Counted from the first letter of the stretch, positions 10,149 to 17,989 are shown. The stretch: DNA of 36,116 bases from CAMLHU01 sp039917855 (GCA_039917855.1 JBDSIR010000020.1:1-36116), one strand, 5' to 3'. Made by a program: numbers and translations. The notes: generated by a model not told the origin, from the sequence alone.

Positions 10149-11495
10149 ATGGCCGATACCGTACTCCTCATCGACGACGATCCGGACATCCTCCGATCGA
10201 TCGGCAACTACTTCGAGCAAATGGGCTACGAAGTGGGGCGGGAGCTCACCGGCGAGGCCGGACTCGAGGCCTTCGACCGGATGCGGCCCGATGTGGTCCT
10301 CCTCGACCTCGGTCTCCCCGGGATGGACGGGATGCAGGTGCTGGAGCGGCTGCGGGAGCGGAGCGCGTCGGTCATCCTGCTCACCGGCCAGACCGACATC
10401 GCCACCGCGGTGCGCGCCATGCAGCTCGGGGCGGAGAATTTCCTCCCCAAGCCGGTGGACATGTCCCACCTCGTCGCCGTCACCGCCAAGGCGATCGACA
10501 AGATGAAGCTTCGGCGGGTCAACGAGCTGCTGATGGCCTCGGTGGTACCGGGCGAAGGACTCGAGTCGCTGGGGCAGTCGTCCCGGATGCAGGAATTCGC
10601 CCGGCAGGTGGCCCTGCTGGCCCAGAGCGACCGGACCACCGTCCTGCTCGCGGGTGAGAGCGGCACCGGCAAGGGGTGGGTGGCGCGGATGATCCACAAC
10701 CTGAGCCCGCGGTCGCGGATGCCGTTCGTCGAGGTGAATTGCGCCGGCCTCTCGTCCACCTTCCTCGATTCCGAGCTGTTCGGGCACGAGAAAGGGGCCT
10801 TCACCGACGCCAAGGACCGGAAGCAGGGACTCTTCGAGATCGCCGACCGGGGCACGATCTTCCTCGACGAGATCGGCGATCTGGCCGTGGAGCTCCAGCC
10901 CAAGCTCCTCAAGGTGCTCGAGACCAAGACCTTCCGGCGCCTGGGCGGCACCCGGGAGATCACGGTCGACGTGCGCCTCATCGCCGCCACCAACCGCGAC
11001 CTCCCCAGCGACGTGGCCGCGGGACGGTTCCGCGAGGACCTGTACTATCGACTCAACGTGATGCCCCTGGAGCTCCCGCCGCTCCGCGAGCGCTCGCGCG
11101 AGGACCGGCTCGCGCTCATCACCCGGCTCTTCCAGGACCTCCGCTCCTCGGTGCCCGGCGCGCCCAGCTTGATCGCGCCCGAGGCTCTCGAGCGGCTCCT
11201 GGGCCATCCCTGGCCCGGCAACGTCCGCGAGATGCGCAACGTCCTGGAGCGGGCGCTGATCCTCGGCCGCGGCAACGTGTCGGTTACGCACGAACACCTG
11301 CCGAGCGACTTCCGCGCCCGCGGGGGCACGGGCGAGCGCCGGCACGTGCCGTTGTCGCTCGACGATCTGGAGCGTCAGCACATCGAGCGCACCCTCAAGC
11401 ATCACCAAGGGAACCGGACCCGCGCCGCCGACGAGCTCGGGATCTCGCGCGCGACACTGATCAACAAGATCCGGCGATTCGCCATTCCCACCTGA
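10149..11495 (+). CDS. Sigma-54-dependent response regulator (NtrC family)
   Basis: This 448-aa protein has a receiver domain with acidic residues DDD at 9-11 and phosphoacceptor Asp53. It is followed by an AAA+ sigma-54 interaction domain with Walker A GESGTGKG and a C-terminal Fis-type helix-turn-helix (about 405-448). The sigma-54-contacting loop reads GAFTDA at 216-221 instead of the usual GAFTGA, so Asp220 replaces Gly; the essential Phe and Thr are kept. It should activate sigma-54 promoters after phosphorylation by the upstream kinase. I could not identify its target promoters in this window. The chosen ATG gives a canonical receiver N-terminus; upstream in-frame codons belong to the kinase gene. 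Confidence 0.92.
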   Translation: MADTVLLIDDDPDILRSIGNYFEQMGYEVGRELTGEAGLEAFDRMRPDVVLLDLGLPGMDGMQVLERLRERSASVILLTGQTDIATAVRAMQLGAENFLPKPVDMSHLVAVTAKAIDKMKLRRVNELLMASVVPGEGLESLGQSSRMQEFARQVALLAQSDRTTVLLAGESGTGKGWVARMIHNLSPRSRMPFVEVNCAGLSSTFLDSELFGHEKGAFTDAKDRKQGLFEIADRGTIFLDEIGDLAVELQPKLLKVLETKTFRRLGGTREITVDVRLIAATNRDLPSDVAAGRFREDLYYRLNVMPLELPPLRERSREDRLALITRLFQDLRSSVPGAPSLIAPEALERLLGHPWPGNVREMRNVLERALILGRGNVSVTHEHLPSDFRARGGTGERRHVPLSLDDLERQHIERTLKHHQGNRTRAADELGISRATLINKIRRFAIPT

Positions 11496-11508
11496 AGCGG
11501 AGCTCGTG

Positions 11509-11697
11509 ATGACGAAGATCGAAGAGGTCGACATGATGGTCTGCCGCTTCTGCGGCAACGAGGAGCGGGCCTCAGAGGGGTATCCCTGCCGCGAATGCGG
11601 GACCTTCCTCTGCATCATGTGCAGCAATCGCGGCATCGTCCTGTGCAAGGAGTGTCAGCAAAAGGTCGACGTCCCACCGATCCCGCAGATCCCCTGA
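11509..11697 (+). CDS. Small zinc-ribbon protein of unknown function
   Basis: This 62-aa protein has four Cys pairs: CRFC, CREC, CIMC and CKEC. They suggest two treble-clef or ribbon-like zinc sites. The rest is short and acidic or proline-rich. The start is ATG at 11509, with GGAG at 11499-11502 and 6 nt spacing; GTG at 11506 would be too close. It sits between the sigma-54 regulator and the NlpC/P60 gene with gaps of 13 and 7 nt. It may be a small adaptor, but I know of no specific function. Confidence 0.75.
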   Translation: MTKIEEVDMMVCRFCGNEERASEGYPCRECGTFLCIMCSNRGIVLCKECQQKVDVPPIPQIP

Positions 11698-11704
11698 GGC
11701 ACCG

Positions 11705-12508
11705 ATGACCACCGCCCTCATATGCGTGTCGACCGTCGCCCCGATCCAGGCCGAGCCCTCGCTCCGGAGCGAGCAGGTCAGCCAGCTCCTCCACGGCCGG
11801 GTCGCCGATGTGACGGCCGCCCAGGGCGAATGGCGCCGCATCCGTGTCCGGCTCGACACGTATGAGGGGTGGGTCAATATCGGGTACGCCCGCGAGGTCG
11901 ATGTGGCCGAGGCGGACGCCTGGGAAGCGGCCGCAGTGGGGTGGAGCGAAGGCGCGGTGACGGAAGTGCGCGACCGGCTGATCCGCATCCCGCTCGGCGG
12001 CAGGGTGCAGGTCGATCCCAAGGGGGGCATCGTGATGCCGGGGGGGCGCCGGGGCAAGCTCCTCAGCGGCCGAGTGCCGCCGGCCGACACGATCGCGAAG
12101 GAGGCCCGCGCCATGCCGGTCGACAAGTGGGTCGCCAAGTTCTTCACCGGGGCGCCCTATCAATGGGGGGGCGCGACCCCGTGGGGCGTCGACTGCTCGG
12201 GCCTGGTCCAGATGACCTTCGCCGCGCGCGGCATCGCCCTCCCCCGCGATTCCTTCCTGCAGGCCGACGTGGGCGAGCCGGTGGTGCTCGAGACGGCCCG
12301 CGCCGGGGACCTGCTCTACTTCAGCGAGAACGGGCGTTCCATCACCCACGTGGCGATGATCGGTTCAGGTGATACTCTGCTCCACTCCACCCTCTCCTGC
12401 GGCGGATTCGTCCAGGAACAGTGGGGCCCCGGCACCCGGGCGGAGTTCCTCCGCGATGTGTTCGTCTCCGGCCGGCGCCTTCCGCGCGGGGATGGCCCCG
12501 CCCTGTGA
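11705..12508 (+). CDS. C40-family NlpC/P60 peptidase with SH3-like domain
   Basis: This 267-aa protein has an N-terminal bacterial SH3-like region (about 5-85) and a C-terminal NlpC/P60 domain. The catalytic triad candidates are Cys164 (in DCSG), His215 (in THVAM) and His227 (in LLHST). Relatives such as YkfC cleave gamma-D-glutamyl-diamino acid bonds in murein peptides. There is no obvious signal peptide, so it may act on recycled muropeptides in the cytoplasm, or be exported another way; this is an inference. The SD-like GAGG is about 6 nt before the ATG. The 3' end overlaps the HAD gene by 4 nt (GTGA). Confidence 0.87.
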   Translation: MTTALICVSTVAPIQAEPSLRSEQVSQLLHGRVADVTAAQGEWRRIRVRLDTYEGWVNIGYAREVDVAEADAWEAAAVGWSEGAVTEVRDRLIRIPLGGRVQVDPKGGIVMPGGRRGKLLSGRVPPADTIAKEARAMPVDKWVAKFFTGAPYQWGGATPWGVDCSGLVQMTFAARGIALPRDSFLQADVGEPVVLETARAGDLLYFSENGRSITHVAMIGSGDTLLHSTLSCGGFVQEQWGPGTRAEFLRDVFVSGRRLPRGDGPAL

Positions 12509-13221
12509 GACGTCGCCTCGTCCTGTTCGACATCGATGGCACCATCCTGCTCACCGCCGGCGCCGGACGCCGGGCAGTGCTGCGTGCCGTCGGCGAGTTG
12601 ATCACGCTCTCCGAAGCGGCGCGTGCGGTCCGCTTCGACGGCAAGACCGACCCGCTGATCGTCATGGAACTCCTCACCGCGAGCGGCCATCCGGTCCCCG
12701 ATGACCGCGACATCATCGCCTCGGTGTGCGAGCGCTATGTCGGCTACCTCGAAGCGGAACTCGCGGACGGCGCCCGCGCGACCACGCTCCTTCCCGGCAT
12801 CGTCGCCCTGCTCGAGGCGCTCGAGCGTGACCCCGGCGTGGTGCTCGGCCTCCTCACCGGCAACGTGGTGCGCGGCGCCCGGCTCAAGCTCGCCAGCGCC
12901 GGACTCGACCCGGAACGCTTCGTCGTGGGTGCCTACGGCTCCGATTCGCATCATCGACCGGACCTGCCCTCCATCGCCGCCCGCCGGGCCCAACCCTTCC
13001 TCGGCCGGATCCCGTCCGGACACGAGGTCGTGATCATCGGCGACACGCCGGCAGACGTCACCTGCGGCGCCGGCATCGGCGCGCGCCCGGTCGCGGTCGC
13101 GACCGGCAGCTACGAGGAAGAGGTCCTGCGTGCCGCCGGAGCCGCCGCCGTGTTCGCCGACCTCTCCGATACCGCCCGCGTGATCGAGGCCATCCTGTGG
13201 GACGGATCGAACTCGAACTGA
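12505..13221 (+). CDS. HAD-superfamily hydrolase (phosphoglycolate phosphatase-like)
   Basis: This 238-aa haloacid dehalogenase fold protein has motif I LFDIDGT near the N-terminus (nucleophile Asp), motif II LLTGN and the C-terminal acidic motif IIGDTPADV. The helical cap inserted after motif I places it near the Gph/PgpP subfamily of small-molecule phosphatases. The substrate is unknown. The GTG start at 12505 is fixed by overlap with the upstream stop and by the position of motif I. The 3' end overlaps the CYTH gene by 25 nt. Confidence 0.85.
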   Translation: MRRRLVLFDIDGTILLTAGAGRRAVLRAVGELITLSEAARAVRFDGKTDPLIVMELLTASGHPVPDDRDIIASVCERYVGYLEAELADGARATTLLPGIVALLEALERDPGVVLGLLTGNVVRGARLKLASAGLDPERFVVGAYGSDSHHRPDLPSIAARRAQPFLGRIPSGHEVVIIGDTPADVTCGAGIGARPVAVATGSYEEEVLRAAGAAAVFADLSDTARVIEAILWDGSNSN

Positions 13222-13781
13222 AGTCGGTCGTCCCCGATCCCGACCAGGTGTGCACCGCGCTCCTGGCCGCGGGCGCGCGTCCGGGATTTCGTGGGATGCT
13301 CCACGACCGCAGGTACGATCGGGCCGGAGAGTTAGCTGCGCGCGATGAGGTGCTGCGCGTGCGGATCTACGCGCTCGGCGGCGGTGGGACCAGCTCTGAG
13401 CTCGGTTGGAAGGGGCGCACCGCGCGCTCTCCGGAGGGTTACAAACAACGGGAGGAGCTGGAGCTCGAGGTCGGAGGATCCGACCCGGGTGCATTCCTCG
13501 AGGCACTCGGTTTTTCTCCCGTGCACAGCATCGACCGCTACATCGAGATCTTCGAGCTGACCGGCGCCCATGCTCGGGTCGAGTGGTATCCGCGGATGGA
13601 CGTCCTGGTCGAGGTCGAAGGGGACGCCGAGGGGATCGAGCGGGTGATCCACGCATCGGGGCTTTCGCGGCCGAGCTTCACCGACGAAGCGCTGACCTCC
13701 TTCACCGCGCGTTACGACGCTGCCCACCCGAACGCACCGAGCCTGGTCTCCCAGAAAGAGTGGGCCGGGCCATCGCGATGA
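13197..13781 (+). CDS. CYTH-domain protein (class IV adenylate cyclase/ThTPase-like)
   Basis: This 194-aa protein starts with the ExExK signature (IELELK) of the CYTH superfamily, which binds triphosphates through paired Arg/Lys and acidic residues in a beta-tunnel. Further family-type positions are LRVRIY, KQREELELEV and ARVEWYPRMDVLVEVEG. It may be a class IV (CyaB-like) adenylate cyclase, a thiamine or inorganic triphosphatase, or a related enzyme; sequence alone does not separate these. The GTG start lies inside the HAD gene and its stop overlaps the next gene (ATGA). Confidence 0.8.
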   Translation: MGRIELELKSVVPDPDQVCTALLAAGARPGFRGMLHDRRYDRAGELAARDEVLRVRIYALGGGGTSSELGWKGRTARSPEGYKQREELELEVGGSDPGAFLEALGFSPVHSIDRYIEIFELTGAHARVEWYPRMDVLVEVEGDAEGIERVIHASGLSRPSFTDEALTSFTARYDAAHPNAPSLVSQKEWAGPSR

Positions 13782-14509
13782 CCACTCAGCACTCGGCTCC
13801 CAGCACCCAGTACCACCTCGTCCCCGAGCTCGGTCCCGCGCTCGGCCGCCTCACGGCGCTCCCCGGGGCACCGGTCGGCGCACCTCCGGCGCCGCGCGCC
13901 GAGCTCGCCGACCTCCGCCTCGCGCTGGTCGGCCGGGTGTTCGAGCTCGCGGCCGCGGCCCGCGGTGCGGTCGACGGCGACGGCGCCGCCGAGATCATCT
14001 CTCCCGATCGGCTGCGGCACGAATGGGAACGGGCCGCCACCCAGGCCGCGAGCCGCACCGTGGAACGGATCGGCAGCGCGCTCACCGCGGCGGCTGACCG
14101 CTCCGGGCTTCCCGCCCGGCAGCTCCGGCGCATGATGCCTACTCCCGGCGAGTCGGCCCTGCTCAAGGCGCGGCTGCATGGCGCCGGCGTCCCCTTCGTC
14201 GATGGCCTCACGGCGCTCGACGTCGCCGAACCAGGCAGCCAGGGGTGGCGTGCAGCCCTCCTTGTCTCCGCCCGCCAGCTCGAGTCAGGCTGGATCGCGC
14301 TGGAACAGCGGGCTCTTGGCGAAGAGCTGGCGTGGGAAGAAGAGGCACAGCGCCTCGCGACGTGGCGCCCTTCCCCCTGGCCACGACGCGTCATCGCCTC
14401 CCTGGTCGTCCTGCTGTTCGCCTACGCGGGGCTCGTTCTCGGCGGCTTCCTTCCCGTGCCACCCGGTGCCGGCGGGGTGGCCCACTGGTGGTGGAGCATC
14501 GACCGATGA
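13778..14509 (+). CDS. Unknown protein with C-terminal membrane anchor
   Basis: This 243-aa protein is not assigned to a family. Residues 41-110 and 155-195 look helical and alanine/glutamate-rich. A single hydrophobic segment at about 205-227 lies near the C-terminus, followed by a short Trp-rich tail, which is consistent with a tail-anchored cytoplasmic protein. Codons 3-12 are written over a tandem heptamer array (13784-13811), so the first dozen residues may be repeat-derived. It overlaps the CYTH stop (ATGA) and the acpS start (ATGA), so it is part of the operon. Confidence 0.7.
   Translation: MTTQHSAPSTQYHLVPELGPALGRLTALPGAPVGAPPAPRAELADLRLALVGRVFELAAAARGAVDGDGAAEIISPDRLRHEWERAATQAASRTVERIGSALTAAADRSGLPARQLRRMMPTPGESALLKARLHGAGVPFVDGLTALDVAEPGSQGWRAALLVSARQLESGWIALEQRALGEELAWEEEAQRLATWRPSPWPRRVIASLVVLLFAYAGLVLGGFLPVPPGAGGVAHWWWSIDR
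13784..13811. repeat. Heptamer array inside the start of a coding sequence
   Basis: Four in-phase 7-mers (ACTCAGC, ACTCGGC, TCCCAGC, ACCCAGT) follow the ATG of the unknown gene. The unit length matches the intergenic heptamer hairpins further on, but there is no second arm here. Confidence 0.7.
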
Positions 14510-14895
14510 ACGTCCTCGGCGTCGGCATCGATCTCGTCGACATCCACCGGGTGGTGGAGATGCTCGAGCGGCGCGAGGAGCAGGCGCTCACCAAACTCCT
14601 CACGCCCGAGGAGCGCGCCTTCGTCCTGGCCCAACCGGTCCCCGCTCGCCACATCGCCGCCCGCATCGCCGCGAAGGAGGCGGTCTACAAGGCGCTGCAG
14701 GCGTTGCCCGATGCGCGGGGGGTGGGGTGGCAGGACATCGAAGTGCTGCGCAGCGTCGACGGCCGGCCGAGCGTCAGACTTCACGGCATCGCGGAGGAAC
14801 TTGATCGGTCGCAGGGACCGCTGATCATCGAGCTCTCACTCAGTCACTCGGAGATGACCGCGGGCGCGGTCGCGGTGGTCGGGGTTGCCCAATAA
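14506..14895 (+). CDS. acpS: Holo-[acyl-carrier-protein] synthase
   Basis: This 129-aa protein is of typical AcpS length. It transfers 4'-phosphopantetheine from CoA to apo-ACP, which is required for fatty acid synthesis. The N-terminal GVGIDLVDI contains the Mg-binding Asp9, and RIAAKEAVYKAL contains the second conserved acidic residue. The ATG at 14506 overlaps the previous stop. It is the last gene of the plus-strand run; the next gene starts 67 bp later behind its own upstream region. Confidence 0.93.
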   Translation: MNVLGVGIDLVDIHRVVEMLERREEQALTKLLTPEERAFVLAQPVPARHIAARIAAKEAVYKALQALPDARGVGWQDIEVLRSVDGRPSVRLHGIAEELDRSQGPLIIELSLSHSEMTAGAVAVVGVAQ

Positions 14896-14958
14896 GCGCT
14901 CCATCTAGCAATCCCTACCATCCTTGTCTACTTTATTCGGTCCGCAACCATTTCGGTT

Positions 14959-14977
14959 GATAATGTTTCTCATTCGT
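14959..14977 (+). promoter_or_regulatory. Possible Fur-box-like site over the FTR1 start codon
   Basis: GATAATGTTTCTCATTCGT matches 13 of 19 positions of the E. coli Fur consensus and keeps the inverted AATG...CATT core. It overlaps the chosen ATG at 14963. The gene is an iron permease, so the site makes biological sense. The match is imperfect and the phylum's Fur consensus may differ. Confidence 0.3.
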
Positions 14978-17128
14978 GCAATTCGCCTCCTCCTCAGTGG
15001 GCTCCTTCTCGGTGCCGGCGTCGTCACGCCCCTCAGCGCGACCGACGATCTCCCGGCGACCGTCCGGCGGATCGCGGCCACTGCCTCGCTGGCGGCCCAG
15101 GAGTACCGGATCGGCGTGCGGGACGGCAAGGTCATCGCCCAGGCCGAAGTTGATGAGGCGAAGCTCTTCCTGACCGAGGCGCGCCGGGCCGCGGCGCTCC
15201 TCCCCGATCGTGGCGGACGCGAGACGGTGGCGGCGATCGATGGCCTCATCGCCGCAGTGGCTCGGATCGCGTCTCCCGATTCGGTCGATATTCAGCTCCA
15301 CGCCCTGCTGACGGGGCTCGCCAGCACCTGGCAGGTCGCGCTGGAGGAGATACCGACCGCCCCGCCTTCGTTGGCGCGCGGGAAAACACTCTACGTCCAG
15401 GAGTGCGTCAGCTGTCATGGTGCGCGCGGTCGGGGTGACGGCCCCGCGGCACGCGCCCTCACTCCCCCGCCCGCAGACCTCTCGGCGCACGCCGTGCTCG
15501 CCGGGACCTCGCCGCTCGATTTCTACCGGCGCATCAGCATCGGCGTCGTCGGGACCTCGATGCCTGCCTACGAGGGCCGCCTCACCGCTCCCGATCGCTG
15601 GGCCCTCGCGCTCTATGCCTCGACCCTCCGGCTCCCGCCGGCCGATGGGGCGGTGCCGGCGGAACTCGGCCGGTTCGATGCGACCGCGCGACTTTCCGAT
15701 TCGGCCATCGCCCAGGTGGTCGCCCCCGGACACGACCCGAACGAAGCGTCGGTGGCGGCCCAGATCGGCGCAGTCCGCGCCGCCGGGGCGCTCGAGGCCG
15801 CGGGACGCGACTTTGCTCCGCTGTTCACCGCCGTGCGCGCCAAGCTCAACTCGGCGGTCGACCAGGCAGAAGCGGGACAGGTGGAGCAGGCCAGCGCGAC
15901 CGCCTTCGATGCCTACATGGCCTTCGAAGCGGTGGAGCAGACGCTCCGCGCGAAGGACGGCGGGCTCGCCGGCCGACTGGAGGCGCAGTTCGCATCCCTC
16001 CGCACCCGTGCGGCCGGTGGCGCCACCCATGCTGAGTTGCGCGAACTCCACGGCTCCCTGCTGGCACAGCTTGAATTGGCGGAGCGGCTGGTGGCCGAGC
16101 GTCCGTCGGCGGGAAGCCAATTCGTCCAGTCGCTGGGGTTGATGCTTCGCGAGGGGCTCGAAGCGATCCTGATCGTCGGTGCCGTCCTGGCCTTCCTGAC
16201 CCGGACCGGTGCCACCAAGCGGAAACGCGACGTGCACGTCGGCGTCGGCGCAGCGGTGCTGGCGAGCCTGCTCACCGCTGTGGCGCTCGAGACGGTGTTC
16301 CAGCTGAGCGGTTCGCAACGCGAGGCGCTCGAGGGGCTCACGATGATCGCCGCGGCCGGGACGCTCTTTTACGTGAGCTACTGGCTGCTCTCCAAGATCG
16401 AAGTGGCACGCTGGAATCGCTTTGTGAAGGAGCAGGTGCAGGAGGCACTCTCGGGAGGCTCGGCCCTGGCCCTCGCATCGGTGGCCTTCCTCGCCGTATA
16501 CCGGGAAGGCTTCGAGACGGTACTGTTCTACAAGGCGCTCTTCCTCGCTGGGGGCGTGAGCGCGGTCGCGCCGGTCACGGCGGGGATCGCGGTGGGCGGG
16601 GTCATCCTGGCGATCGTCTATGTTGGGATCGAGCGGTTCGGCGTGAAGCTCCCGCTCAAGCCGTTCTTCGCCGTCACCAGCGGCTTCCTGTACTACATGG
16701 CCTTCGTCTTCGCTGGGAAGGGGATCGCGGAACTCCAAGGGGGCGGGTACGTGAGCGTGACGCCCTTCCGCCCCGAACTCCGTTTCCCCACCCTCGGCAT
16801 CTACTCGACCTGGGAGACCCTGGGCGTCCAGCTGCTGCTGGTGACGGCGTTCCTCGGGGCGATCGTGTGGACATTCCTGATCGAACCGCGGCGGTTCAAG
16901 GTCACGGCGGTGCTGGTGCCCGAGGCGGGCGAGCGGGGCGGAGGACCGACGGGCCAGGGCGAAGCGCGGCCGGCCGCCACCAAGGCGCCGGCGGTGCTCG
17001 ATCAGGACCTGGTGCGTTCACTGGACCGGATGGAGGCCGATCAGGCCGAGTTGCGCGCCGAGCTGCAGCGGCTGCGCGACATGCTGACCCAGCGGGCGAT
17101 CGACCGGATCACAAAGCCGGACAGGTAG
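14963..17128 (+). CDS. Cytochrome c-FTR1 fusion iron permease
   Basis: This 721-aa protein begins with a signal peptide (about 1-27). It continues with a periplasmic helical region, a c-type cytochrome domain with haem motif CVSCH (Cys148, Cys151, His152), a second helical region, and an FTR1 permease domain of about seven transmembrane helices. Both REXXE iron-binding motifs are intact: REGLE at 396-400 and REGFE at 514-518. A charged coiled coil (about 690-715) ends the protein. FTR1 permeases import iron coupled to ferrous oxidation; the fused haem domain probably supplies the redox step that a ferroxidase or EfeO/EfeB gives elsewhere. ATG 14963 is preferred because it starts the signal peptide; an in-frame TTG lies at 14924. 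The last codons and the TAG stop lie inside an octamer array. Confidence 0.88.
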   Translation: MFLIRAIRLLLSGLLLGAGVVTPLSATDDLPATVRRIAATASLAAQEYRIGVRDGKVIAQAEVDEAKLFLTEARRAAALLPDRGGRETVAAIDGLIAAVARIASPDSVDIQLHALLTGLASTWQVALEEIPTAPPSLARGKTLYVQECVSCHGARGRGDGPAARALTPPPADLSAHAVLAGTSPLDFYRRISIGVVGTSMPAYEGRLTAPDRWALALYASTLRLPPADGAVPAELGRFDATARLSDSAIAQVVAPGHDPNEASVAAQIGAVRAAGALEAAGRDFAPLFTAVRAKLNSAVDQAEAGQVEQASATAFDAYMAFEAVEQTLRAKDGGLAGRLEAQFASLRTRAAGGATHAELRELHGSLLAQLELAERLVAERPSAGSQFVQSLGLMLREGLEAILIVGAVLAFLTRTGATKRKRDVHVGVGAAVLASLLTAVALETVFQLSGSQREALEGLTMIAAAGTLFYVSYWLLSKIEVARWNRFVKEQVQEALSGGSALALASVAFLAVYREGFETVLFYKALFLAGGVSAVAPVTAGIAVGGVILAIVYVGIERFGVKLPLKPFFAVTSGFLYYMAFVFAGKGIAELQGGGYVSVTPFRPELRFPTLGIYSTWETLGVQLLLVTAFLGAIVWTFLIEPRRFKVTAVLVPEAGERGGGPTGQGEARPAATKAPAVLDQDLVRSLDRMEADQAELRAELQRLRDMLTQRAIDRITKPDR

Positions 17129-17156
17129 GCAGGCGGACAGGCGGATGGGCGGATAG
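17117..17156. repeat. Octamer array over the FTR1 stop codon
   Basis: Five in-phase 8-mers of the type GCGGACAG run from the last codons of the FTR1 gene into the intergenic region. The stop TAG (17126-17128) is part of the second unit. Confidence 0.75.
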
Positions 17157-17169
17157 ATAGTAGTGCAGC

Positions 17170-17217
17170 GGAACCGTCCCGAGTGGACGAGGGACCTACT
17201 CAGCATCGAGTGGGTCC
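17170..17217. repeat. Degenerate copy of a dispersed palindromic repeat
   Basis: The segment starts GGAACCGTCCCGAG and continues to GAGGGACCTACT. It closely resembles the left arm of the 75-bp palindrome at 31780-31854. The second arm here is degenerate (only GGGTCCC is recognisable). Confidence 0.7.
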
Positions 17218-17237
17218 CGCACTGTTTCGGTAGAGGT

Positions 17238-17437
17238 GATCGCGAAAGCGCGACAGGGCGAAACGCGGCTCCGTGTTGGCGCGCCGGTATCGCTGAGGTG
17301 GAGAGTTCGGGTTTGTTTTTGTGGGTCCGGGGTGCCGGCCTCCCAGCACCCCCCAAGTCAGGTTGCTCCAGCCGTCGCACCCGCAGGCAGCACCCTCGCA
17401 CGGAGCAGCGTTTCGCCCTTTCGCGATCTCGCGATGA
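17238..17437. repeat. 200-bp inverted-end element, copy 1
   Basis: The outer roughly 37 bp form imperfect inverted ends: GATCGCGAAAGCG...GGCGAAACGC on the left, CGTTTCGCCCTTTCGCGAT on the right. An inner GGGGTGC/GCACCCC pair gives a second hairpin. The whole unit recurs at 17499-17697 with three substitutions and one indel. It looks like a MITE-like or structured repeat. No protein is supported, since the six-frame conservation reflects DNA duplication. Confidence 0.85.
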
Positions 17438-17498
17438 TCTGCCAGCATGCTGCACGGAGGTCCGCGCCGGACCGAGGCTCCGGGTAGGACAGGCAGGG

Positions 17499-17697
17499 GA
17501 TCGCGAAAGCGCGACAGAGCGAAACGCGGCTCCGTGTTGGCGCGCCGGTATCGCTGAGGTGGAGAGTTCGGGCTTGTTTTTGTGGGTCCGGGGTGCCGGC
17601 CTCCCAGCACCCCCAAGTCAGGTTGCTCCAGCCGTCGCACCCGCAGGCAGCACCCTCGCACGGAGCGGCGTTTCGCCCTTTCGCGATCTCGCGATGA
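17499..17697. repeat. 200-bp inverted-end element, copy 2
   Basis: This is a direct repeat of 17238-17437, about 98% identical, with a period of 261 bp. The 61-bp spacer between the copies is not repeated. No obvious target-site duplication flanks either copy. Confidence 0.85.
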
Positions 17698-17735
17698 ATC
17701 CTTTCCTGGCCGCGGTCCCAGGTTAGAGAAAATGA

Positions 17736-17761
17736 AAAAGTCCGCCGGAGCGGACCTTTTC
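17736..17761. terminator. Bidirectional intrinsic terminator
   Basis: A 6-bp GTCCGC/GCGGAC stem with a CGGA loop is flanked by AAAAA on the left and CTTTT on the right, so it has a U-tract in both directions. It sits between the convergent FTR1 and GGDEF genes and can end either transcript. Confidence 0.65.
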
Positions 17762-17765
17762 GAAA

Positions 17766-17866
17766 GAGGTGGCTGGTGGCCCCCTGAGCTTTGACGGAGA
17801 CGGACAGGTGTGCCCGCTCCAACCCTTCTTCCACCAACCACTTTACCGTAGGGCAACATCGCCCTT
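17766..17866. other. Region of nested inverted repeats, possible structured RNA
   Basis: GTGGCTGGTGG and CCACCAACCAC (10 of 11 bp pairing) enclose a roughly 50-nt loop that can itself fold. It is followed by the small hairpin AGGGC/GCCCT around 17850-17864. No open reading frame is convincing. I could not match it to a known RNA family, and it may only be decayed repeat sequence. Confidence 0.25.
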
Positions 17867-17989
17867 CGCCCATGGATAAAGCAAGGGAGATGCCACACTT
17901 CAGAATCCCTTAGGAAACAGCTATCTCGATGTAATACAACGACTTAGGTTCCAGCCCCCGGGAGGAAGTTGCCCTGTGGGGGTGTTCAA

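Noticed and set aside
17766..17866. 5S rRNA resemblance on the minus strand (GCACACCTGTCC)
   Set aside because: Only a short stretch is similar; the conserved 5S loops and closing helix are missing.
17163..17898. Overlapping open frames on both strands across the 200-bp elements (up to 232 aa)
   Set aside because: They arise from a duplicated DNA element with inverted ends; repeats look conserved in every frame and no start, RBS or protein family fits.
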